Origin: Rickettsiales bacterium
Lineage (GTDB): Bacteria; Pseudomonadota; Alphaproteobacteria; Rickettsiales; JABCZZ01
Direction: 5' to 3'
DNA: 64,000 nt
Assembly (NCBI GenBank): GCA_035765535.1
Contig: DASTXE010000006.1
Span: 558,001-622,000, forward strand
The translations under genes and the position numbers were made by a program. Every line of letters starts with the position of its first letter. Positions within the stretch are counted from its first letter, which is position 1. Positions 44,786 to 51,750 of the stretch are shown here, piece after piece. The notes under the pieces are model-generated. The model made no database searches. It was not told the DNA's origin and saw only the letters and a list, made by a program, of their open reading frames with translations.

Positions 44786-45478
44786 TTAAGCTAACTCTTT
44801 GATTCTATCTCTTTCAACAACACCCTTGCTCTTGCGTGCTTCACGCACCAAAATATGCTCAAGCCCTTCATTGGATAGAAGTAATGAATGATGGATATCC
44901 GTTTTCTTCCTGAGATTAACCAGTATCTCAGAGTTTACATGTATCCATGCTGCAACTACCTTTTCGCCGGAGGCCAACTCAGTCACCGGGCCGATATGTT
45001 CGATAGGCCAGCCGGAATTGACAAATACGGCGCGCCATATCAGCGGCGGCATAACGCCGACCATGCCCTTGATGCCAACCGCCAGCGCATACTCGATTTT
45101 CGCCTGCAATATTTCCAGCTTCACCAGCTTGCGCATGGCTGCAGGCAGATTCCGGTCCACACAGAAGCGTGAGGATTCCCATATATCGTTACCTTCCGGC
45201 AATTCCATGGTGGTGACCATGTCCGGCCACAGATTTTTAATCATATAGGCCCGGTCCGTCGGCGCCATGCGTGAACAGCCGCGCACCACGCCATCCTCTC
45301 CGCGCCAGATAACATAGACCGTCGCCGGTGTATCATAGGTGTCGTATTCCATATCCTTGAAGATGGGAATGTCGTAGCTCTGGCGTTCCTTGAATTCCTT
45401 ATAGCGGAGCCTCAGCATCTGGGGAATGATGTCACCATATTTGTGCGCATTCTCGATCGATACAATATGCACTCCCAT
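44786..45478 (-). CDS. LuxI-type acyl-homoserine-lactone synthase
   Basis: About 230 residues from the ATG at 45478, preceded by a strong GGAGGGG site. The conserved LuxI residues are present: Arg25, Phe29, Glu44, Asp46, Asp49, Arg70, Glu101 and Arg104 (YKEFKERQSYDI, MEYDTYDTPATVYV, RGCSRMAPTD, IWESSRFCV). The usual Trp near position 35 is Tyr. By family it makes an N-acyl-homoserine lactone from SAM and an acyl donor, releasing MTA. It lies downstream of luxR in the same direction. Confidence 0.9.
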   Translation of the reverse strand: MGVHIVSIENAHKYGDIIPQMLRLRYKEFKERQSYDIPIFKDMEYDTYDTPATVYVIWRGEDGVVRGCSRMAPTDRAYMIKNLWPDMVTTMELPEGNDIWESSRFCVDRNLPAAMRKLVKLEILQAKIEYALAVGIKGMVGVMPPLIWRAVFVNSGWPIEHIGPVTELASGEKVVAAWIHVNSEILVNLRKKTDIHHSLLLSNEGLEHILVREARKSKGVVERDRIKELA

Positions 45479-45539
45479 AGCCCCTCCTTCATGCAGTTGC
45501 ATCCCACAGCTATGGCAATAATTCGAATAAATGTATTGC

Positions 45540-45553
45540 CCCCTAATTAGGGG
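45540..45553. promoter_or_regulatory. 14-bp perfect palindrome upstream of luxI
   Basis: CCCCTAATTAGGGG is centred 68 bases before the luxI start codon. Position and perfect dyad make it a candidate operator for the adjacent LuxR-type regulator. The motif is not the classical lux box. Confidence 0.5.
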
Positions 45554-45663
45554 ACACATAATGGGACACCTGAAAATGCCACGCAGAAGGATTGCTTAAT
45601 CTAAGAACAGCTTAAAGACGGATAACCATCAGACAGGAAAGAATAAACGCTAACTACAACGCA

Positions 45664-46464
45664 CTAGCAGTTTGGGGTGTATTTATGTGGAATATTGGGA
45701 TGAATCAGCCCCAGCATAACGGCTTTGATCACTGCCAGCTGGATGGAATTGACACCCAGCTTCTGATAAATCCGGTTCATATAGGTTTTTACGGTATCAT
45801 CGCTGATCTGGAGAATATCACCGATTGCCGTTCTGCTCTTGCCTTCTGCCGTCCAGGTTAATACTTCCTTTTCACGCGCAGACAGCTGAATGATCGGCAT
45901 ACAGACTTTCGTTTCCTTTTCCTGATAGAAAACATGGAATTGAGAGCATAACGCATAGACAAGGCTCACAGAATTCTTATCCATGCTGGTGCCGCCCATG
46001 CTGCTGGCAATCCCCATGCCTACAATCTGGCCGCAACTGCCATGCAGGGAAAGGCCGATTCCCTCAAGCAATTTGGCTTCGCGAGCTTCTTCCATCAGAA
46101 CATGTTCGTCCTGCGCAAGACCCTTTTTGATTTCCGGCAGGTCGTTCCATAGAAAATAACCGGGACGCTGCTTGATAACCTTAATAACGGGATCGACGTC
46201 CACATACCCTTTGGCGAAATAATATTTCATCCAGTCTTCGGGGTAATTTCTGAGAATGCCATGCCCGCGGGACTGCTGCAACTGAGGGTGATCCGTAATA
46301 AGAGAATAGACTACCCGGTCAAATCCGAGCTCCAGCAATGCCTTCTCTAAGACGCTGAATGCGTCCTCAACCGAGCACGCACTGTTAATGTCGGCGACGT
46401 ATTGGACAAAATCCACCACAACAGGAACCTTTTTAGGCAAAGCTCTACAGGCTGCAAAACCCAT
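45664..46464 (-). CDS. LuxR-family quorum-sensing regulator
   Basis: A 266-residue two-domain regulator. Residues about 20-170 are an autoinducer-binding domain (YYFAKGYVDVDPVIKVIKQR, PGYFLWNDLPE). The C-terminal LuxR helix-turn-helix is LSAREKEVLTWTAEGKSRTA through QISDDTVKTYMNRIYQKLGV. By family it binds the AHL made by the adjacent synthase and activates or represses transcription. The ATG at 46464 has no Shine-Dalgarno site; a GTG about 16 codons in, preceded by AAAAAGG, is a possible alternative start. Confidence 0.9.
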   Translation of the reverse strand: MGFAACRALPKKVPVVVDFVQYVADINSACSVEDAFSVLEKALLELGFDRVVYSLITDHPQLQQSRGHGILRNYPEDWMKYYFAKGYVDVDPVIKVIKQRPGYFLWNDLPEIKKGLAQDEHVLMEEAREAKLLEGIGLSLHGSCGQIVGMGIASSMGGTSMDKNSVSLVYALCSQFHVFYQEKETKVCMPIIQLSAREKEVLTWTAEGKSRTAIGDILQISDDTVKTYMNRIYQKLGVNSIQLAVIKAVMLGLIHPNIPHKYTPNC

Positions 46465-46468
46465 AAAA

Positions 46469-46485
46469 ATATACGCAGCGTATAT
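46469..46485. promoter_or_regulatory. palindrome immediately upstream of luxR
   Basis: ATATACGC-A-GCGTATAT is a perfect 8-bp dyad with a one-base centre, five bases before the luxR ATG. It could be an operator for autoregulation or a structure that limits initiation. It differs from the luxI-side palindrome. Confidence 0.5.
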
Positions 46486-46560
46486 TAGTATTCCATGGAT
46501 ATAAATAGCAAGTAAAAATGTAAAAGCAGCGTGTAAGTTGTGTTATATCAAGACGGTTTT

Positions 46561-46764
46561 TTAGGCCATCCGAAGCATGCCACCATTATCATTTGCAGCA
46601 CCAAGTATCTGTAATACAACAAAATAATTATGGGACAACCACCGTATCATCTCCCGCCCCTGCTGTTCGTCGTCGACCTCGACCACAGGCTCCCAATGCG
46701 CTGCAGGATACTGCTTGGCAAAGACAAAAAAACCGACACCGTAATATTTACAGCAATACATCAT
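46561..46764 (-). CDS. small unknown protein (67 aa)
   Basis: A 67-residue frame in the same direction as luxR, 96 bases upstream of it. The end (REMIRWLSHNYFVVLQILGA, ANDN) looks protein-like and the ANDN ending is common in alphaproteobacteria. No Shine-Dalgarno site precedes the double ATG. No family recognised; it may be a real leader gene or chance. Confidence 0.4.
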   Translation of the reverse strand: MMYCCKYYGVGFFVFAKQYPAAHWEPVVEVDDEQQGREMIRWLSHNYFVVLQILGAANDNGGMLRMA

Positions 46765-47008
46765 ATCGTATAATTAAGGGTAGACTCCAGGCGCTGACCA
46801 GGATGAATATATGTAATTCTCCGTATAAACCAAGAATCGCCAAAAGACCAGTTATCCCGAGACAACCTTTTTACCTAAACAGTGTTTCCTGCCTTTGCAA
46901 GTAAAATTATCCGAATCCGGATTTTGATTGTACCTCATAAGGTAAAGCCTGTAGAACCCATTCCGCATTTACTGAACTCCAGTGTAATTAGTAAATATAA
47001 TATAACAA

Positions 47009-48493
47009 ATGATCGCTTCATCAAAACCATTCGACTTCGATAACAGCTATGCGCGGCTGCCGGAACAATTCTATCGCAAATTGCCTCCGGTACCGGTCAG
47101 CTCCCCTCGTCTTATTGCTTTCAATTATGTTCTTGCACAAGAGCTGGGAGCAAGCAACGCGAGTCTGGAGACAGCACCCCTTGCCGCTATCTTTTCAGGC
47201 AATGTTATACCGGAAGGCGCAGAGCCGCTCGCGCTTGCCTATGCCGGGCATCAATTTGGCCACTTCGTGCCGCAGCTGGGGGATGGCAGAGCCATTCTGC
47301 TGGGCGAGGTGAAAGATCCGCACGGCATCCGGCGTGACATCCAGTTGAAAGGCTCAGGCCCCACACCTTTCTCACGCAATGGGGACGGCAGGGCAGCGCT
47401 GGGCCCCGTGATACGTGAATATATTGTCAGCGAAGCCATGCATGCGCTGGGCATCCGCACAACGCGCTCACTGGCTGCCGTTACGACCGGCGAGCCTGTC
47501 TTCCGCGAAACTGCCCTGCCCGGCGCAATCGTAACACGCATTGCCGCAAGCCATATCCGCATCGGCACGTTTGAATATTTTGCAGCACGCGGCGATCACT
47601 CATCGGTGAAACTGCTCGCCGATTATACGATTGCGCGGCATTATCCGGAAGCCGCCCACACGGCTAATCCTTATATTACATTTTTTGAAAGCGTTGCACA
47701 GGCGCAGGCTGCACTTGTCGCAAGCTGGATGCGCGTGGGCTTCATCCACGGGGTGATGAACACGGATAATATGGCAGTCTCCGGTGAAACGATCGATTAC
47801 GGCCCTTGTGCTTTCATGGACTATTATGATCCCATGATGGTTTTCAGTTCTATCGACAGAGGCGGACGTTATGCATTCAGCAACCAGCCGCTAATCGCGC
47901 AATGGAATCTTGCACGGCTGGCCGAATCATTGCTGCCATTGTTCAATGCGGAAATCCCCAAGGCTGTAAAAATAGCCGAAGAACGGCTGGCTGCCTTTCC
48001 GATCATCTTCCGTCAATACTGGCTGAAAGAAATGCGTGATAAGCTTGGCCTGTTCACACAGGAAGAAGAAGATATCGCTCTCATCGAGGATCTGTTGCAA
48101 CTGATGCATAAAGCTGAGGCGGATTATACTGTAACCTTCCGCCTGCTATCCAATGCGGCAGCTGAATCAGATGATAAACCACTGCTCCAGTTATTCGAAG
48201 AAGCGCAAGGCATAACACAGTGGCTGCAACGCTGGCGCACGCGACTTATGCGACAGCCGCAATCTACAATGGAACGCGCGGAAAAAATGCGGCAGGCGAA
48301 CCCTGTTTACATTCCGCGTAACCACCGGATCGAACAGGCCATACAGGCTGCCGTGCAATTGGATGATTTCTCATGGATGCAACGCCTGCAACAGGTGTTA
48401 GCACAGCCTTATCAGGAAAAGGAAGAGTACGCCCAATACGCGTTACCGCCGCTACCTTCCGAGCGCATAACCAAAACTTTCTGCGGTACATGA
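47009..48493 (+). CDS. selO: SelO-family protein adenylyltransferase
   Basis: A 494-residue pseudokinase-fold AMP transferase (YdiU/SelO). AYAGHQFGHFVPQLGDGRAI, QLKGSGPTPFSRNGDGRAAL, REYIVSEAMHALGIRTTRSL and the metal-binding FIHGVMNTDNMAVSGETIDY are all intact. The C-terminus ends FCGT: Cys492 stands where eukaryotic relatives carry selenocysteine. By family it AMPylates proteins in redox stress. No Shine-Dalgarno site is evident; the 244 bases before it contain no other gene and are AT-rich. Confidence 0.93.
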   Translation: MIASSKPFDFDNSYARLPEQFYRKLPPVPVSSPRLIAFNYVLAQELGASNASLETAPLAAIFSGNVIPEGAEPLALAYAGHQFGHFVPQLGDGRAILLGEVKDPHGIRRDIQLKGSGPTPFSRNGDGRAALGPVIREYIVSEAMHALGIRTTRSLAAVTTGEPVFRETALPGAIVTRIAASHIRIGTFEYFAARGDHSSVKLLADYTIARHYPEAAHTANPYITFFESVAQAQAALVASWMRVGFIHGVMNTDNMAVSGETIDYGPCAFMDYYDPMMVFSSIDRGGRYAFSNQPLIAQWNLARLAESLLPLFNAEIPKAVKIAEERLAAFPIIFRQYWLKEMRDKLGLFTQEEEDIALIEDLLQLMHKAEADYTVTFRLLSNAAAESDDKPLLQLFEEAQGITQWLQRWRTRLMRQPQSTMERAEKMRQANPVYIPRNHRIEQAIQAAVQLDDFSWMQRLQQVLAQPYQEKEEYAQYALPPLPSERITKTFCGT

Positions 48494-48494
48494 A

Positions 48495-49424
48495 TCAAGC
48501 AGCAAATGCCGAAAGGTAACTTGCTGTGCTTGCAGCCAGAGAAGGCAGCCAGTAACCACCTTCCAGAAAAGAGACCACTTTCCCCTCGCAGCATTTTTCC
48601 GCGACATTGCGCAATTGCTCGCCTATCCATTGATAATCTTCCTCCATCAGCATGAAACCCGCCAACGGGTCATTACGATGTGCGTCGAATCCAGCCGACA
48701 CAAGAATAAGCTGCGGCTCGAACGCCTCAATAGCCGGTATAACGCGTGAAGAAAAAACTTCACGGTAATGTCCACCATCTGTTCCCGCAGGCAACGGCAG
48801 ATTAAGAATATTGCCTGCTCCCTGTTCATTTTCATTCCCGGTTCCGGGATAATGCGAACGCTGGTGCGTAGAAATATACAGCACCCTTTTATCCTGCTCA
48901 AAAGCATCCTGCGTGCCGTTGCCATGATGCACGTCAAAATCCACGATTGCCACGCGTTTTAATCCATGCGTACTCATTGCATGAGCCGCAGCAATGGCAA
49001 TATTGTTGAACAGACAGAACCCCATAGCCCTGCTGGGTATCGCATGGTGACCGGGCGGACGCACGGCGCAGAAAGCGCTGCTATAAGTGCCTCCCAGTAC
49101 CTTATCCACTGCTTCGCATCCGGCCCCTACTGCATGCAGCGCCGCCTGCAGACTACCTTCTGAAATAATAGTATCAGGATCAAGCGCGTGATGAGTTCCC
49201 GCCAGCGAAACTGCATGCTGTACACGTTCATAATGCGCAGGTGTATGCACAAGCAGAACCTGAACCTTAGTAGCCGCTGGAGCTTCGAGAAACTCTAAAT
49301 GACGCGAGAAATCGCTGGATTTAAGCGCAGCCAGAATCACCGGCAAACGTTCGACCGATTCCGGGTGACCGGAACCTGTGTCGTGCCGCAGGCAATCCGA
49401 ATGTGAAAATACCGCAATACTCAT
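48495..49424 (-). CDS. HDAC-like deacetylase (AcuC/Hos family)
   Basis: About 309 residues from the ATG at 49424; the upstream extension has no support. SGHPESVERLPVI, AVRPPGHHAIPSRAMGFCLF (tandem His), VAIVDFDVHHGNGTQDAF (zinc Asp/His), ISTHQRSHYPGTG and LVSAGFDAHRNDPL are the class II histone deacetylase-like blocks. Bacterial members deacetylate acetylated lysines, polyamines or acetoin-related substrates. It ends one base from the selO stop (convergent). Confidence 0.9.
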   Translation of the reverse strand: MSIAVFSHSDCLRHDTGSGHPESVERLPVILAALKSSDFSRHLEFLEAPAATKVQVLLVHTPAHYERVQHAVSLAGTHHALDPDTIISEGSLQAALHAVGAGCEAVDKVLGGTYSSAFCAVRPPGHHAIPSRAMGFCLFNNIAIAAAHAMSTHGLKRVAIVDFDVHHGNGTQDAFEQDKRVLYISTHQRSHYPGTGNENEQGAGNILNLPLPAGTDGGHYREVFSSRVIPAIEAFEPQLILVSAGFDAHRNDPLAGFMLMEEDYQWIGEQLRNVAEKCCEGKVVSFLEGGYWLPSLAASTASYLSAFAA

Positions 49425-49593
49425 GATACGTATTCTATGCCACGAACGTATATTTTTTCTATTATTATCTGGTCTGCGTGCCTCGTTTGTACTAAAATCA
49501 TTTGTATTATTTGACTGCGCTTTTGTGTTGCGTTTACCGGCTGCTATGCCGGCATATTTTCTTAAATAGTCCCTGATACTGACGGAGGTTCTT

Positions 49594-50784
49594 ATGAAAT
49601 TCCGTGCTATATTGGTTGCTCTAACGGCATATCTGGCAAACATAGGACTGGCCATAGCGCAAACGGGCTGCCCCTCCCCCCAACCCTATTCCAACATGAC
49701 GCTCACCTTCTTTGACACTTTTAAAAATGGTGTCCTGGATACTTCAAAATGGACGACCGTAGCTGCAGGCGGTGCCAATGCAATCAACAATGAGCTTCAG
49801 GCTTATATTCCTTCCGGCGTTCAGGTGCTGTCCACGGGAGGTTTGCGCCTGCAAGCTAACCAGCAATCCTTCTGGACACAAAATTATACCTCCGGTGAAA
49901 TCGTAAGCCGGGGCCATTTTACCCAGACTTACGGACGCTTTGAGATGAGCGCAAAAATGCCTAACGGTAACGGGCTCTGGCCCGCTTTCTGGCTCCTGCC
50001 GGACAGCGGTCAGTGGCCGCCCGAGATCGATGTTCTGGAATATATCTACGCACCCAACGGCTTTATGCCGAATTACCCCAACACCACCTCCGGCGCATTC
50101 CAGGCGTTGCATTGGAAAGACAGCACCGGCAACCGTTCCATAGGCTTCACCAAATATGGTGATTTCGGTTCAACCTATCATACCTATACGATCGACTGGC
50201 GCCCGGGATCGCTGGTGTATATCATCGACGGCATCGTGCAGAATTGCGTGATCGACGACGCCACAACAGGCACACGCGTACCGAGCCAGCCGATGTATAT
50301 ACTGGCTAATCTGGCCATAGGTCCCGCAAATTCATGGTCGGGTACGCTAAGCAGTTCAACGCTGCTCCCCGCCAATATGGATATACGCTATATCACGGCC
50401 TATAAATTCAATGACCTGCCGCCTGCGCCACCGCTCCCCATCACAGTAAAAAATATTACTGCTTCCAGCACGGTCATTACTCCCGGTCAGACCGTGACGC
50501 TCAGTGCGGATGTCGTCATCGGCAATACCACGCTTCCCGGCCCCACTGCCGTGCAGTTCCTCATCTATAATTACGACGGCAGCCAGCTGCTCAATGCCGT
50601 GAATTATACCGGCCCTTCATCTTTCCTTGCCAACACCACATACCATAGCAGCGTATTTTATACATTTTCAGCCAATACAGTTCCCGGCATTTATACCTTC
50701 GCCGTAGCCCCTTTCTGGAACAACTGGGCATCAAGCTTCTGGTTTCCGGCAAAAAATGCTCCTCCCATTACCTTATCGCGGTAA
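49594..50784 (+). CDS. secreted GH16 beta-glucanase-like enzyme
   Basis: A 396-residue exported protein with signal peptide (LTAYLANIGLAIA). The GH16 domain (about 30-275) contains FFDTFKNGVLDTSKWTTVAA, YGRFEMSAKMPNGNGLWPAF and the catalytic EIDVLE (Glu nucleophile and acid/base). By family it cleaves beta-1,3/1,4-glucans. Residues about 285-396 form a strand-rich C-terminal domain beginning ITVKNITASSTVITPGQTVT, not recognised, possibly carbohydrate binding. A GGAGG site is seven bases before the ATG. Confidence 0.9.
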   Translation: MKFRAILVALTAYLANIGLAIAQTGCPSPQPYSNMTLTFFDTFKNGVLDTSKWTTVAAGGANAINNELQAYIPSGVQVLSTGGLRLQANQQSFWTQNYTSGEIVSRGHFTQTYGRFEMSAKMPNGNGLWPAFWLLPDSGQWPPEIDVLEYIYAPNGFMPNYPNTTSGAFQALHWKDSTGNRSIGFTKYGDFGSTYHTYTIDWRPGSLVYIIDGIVQNCVIDDATTGTRVPSQPMYILANLAIGPANSWSGTLSSSTLLPANMDIRYITAYKFNDLPPAPPLPITVKNITASSTVITPGQTVTLSADVVIGNTTLPGPTAVQFLIYNYDGSQLLNAVNYTGPSSFLANTTYHSSVFYTFSANTVPGIYTFAVAPFWNNWASSFWFPAKNAPPITLSR

Positions 50785-50884
50785 AGCAAAGATTTATTAA
50801 CTATCTGTCAAAGCCTTACTGTAATTTTATTCTTTTCGCCTGAAAATAAGCACAGGGGGATAATCAACAGTTTAGTGAGGCTTT

Positions 50885-51748
50885 ATGGCATTACGGCCCT
50901 ATTGGAGCGGACAGATAAGGTTATCCCTTATCTCCATCCCGGTGAGCATATTCCCGGCCCTTAACCGCTCGCGGCATATTCCGCTGCATATGATTTACCG
51001 CCCCACAGGCCAGCGAATCCACCACCAGAATGTGGTGGACGGGCAACCGGTGGAGGACGAAGATATAGTCAAAGGCTATGAAGTGGAAAAAGGTGAATAC
51101 GTTATTCTGGAGCCTGAAGAAATCGCTGAGCTTAAAATTCCTTCCAAAAGAACGCTTGAGATAAAAGAATTTATTCCCGCCGGCAGTATTGATGCCGTTT
51201 ATCACGAAACCCCGTATTTCATTGTGCCCGATAAAGACGCCGATGAGGATGCATTTGTGATTATACGCGAAGCACTGCGCGACAGCAGCAAAGTAGGGCT
51301 CGGACAGCTCGCGATTGGCGGACGCGAGCGGCTATGTTCCATCAAACCCTGCGGCAGCGGGCTCATGCTGGAAACGCTGCGTTATAAAGATGAAGTACGC
51401 GATGCCGATCCCTATTTTGAGGATATTCAGGAGGGAAAGATCGACGAGGAAGCGCTTTCCCTTGCTAAGGAACTGATCAAACGGAAAACCGCATCCTTCA
51501 AACCGGAAAAATTTCATGACCATTACCGCGAAGCATTGCAGGAGCTGATCGACGCCAAGCGCGAACATCGCGAAATTCGCTATACGGAAGAAGAAAAAGC
51601 ACCGGCTAAAGTGGTTAATCTCATGGATGCTTTAAGAAAAAGCTTGCAGGAAAAAGGAAGCAGCCGTTCTACTAAACGTACCGCTACAAAAACGACCGGT
51701 AAGAAAAAAGCAGCGGCCCATCCTGTGAAACGCAAACGTGCGAGTTAA
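50885..51748 (+). CDS. ku: Ku protein for non-homologous end joining
   Basis: A 287-residue bacterial Ku. MALRPYWSGQIRLSLISIPV, QRIHHQNVVDGQPVEDEDIV, KGYEVEKGEYVILEPEEI and the DNA-ring core (SGLMLETLRYKDEV) are standard. The C-terminus is strongly basic (KRTATKTTGKKKAAAHPVKR), as in Ku proteins that recruit LigD. The homodimer binds double-strand ends. It lies two bases before ligD. Confidence 0.95.
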   Translation: MALRPYWSGQIRLSLISIPVSIFPALNRSRHIPLHMIYRPTGQRIHHQNVVDGQPVEDEDIVKGYEVEKGEYVILEPEEIAELKIPSKRTLEIKEFIPAGSIDAVYHETPYFIVPDKDADEDAFVIIREALRDSSKVGLGQLAIGGRERLCSIKPCGSGLMLETLRYKDEVRDADPYFEDIQEGKIDEEALSLAKELIKRKTASFKPEKFHDHYREALQELIDAKREHREIRYTEEEKAPAKVVNLMDALRKSLQEKGSSRSTKRTATKTTGKKKAAAHPVKRKRAS

Positions 51749-51750
51749 TT

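Noticed and set aside
48470..48493. A possible selenocysteine codon in selO
   Set aside because: The codon at the Sec position is TGC (Cys), followed by Gly-Thr and a normal TGA stop; no downstream extension resembles SelO.
49425..49655. An N-terminal extension of the deacetylase frame
   Set aside because: It has Arg/Asn-rich content without HDAC similarity and overlaps the GH16 start region; the ATG at 49424 gives the normal family N-terminus.
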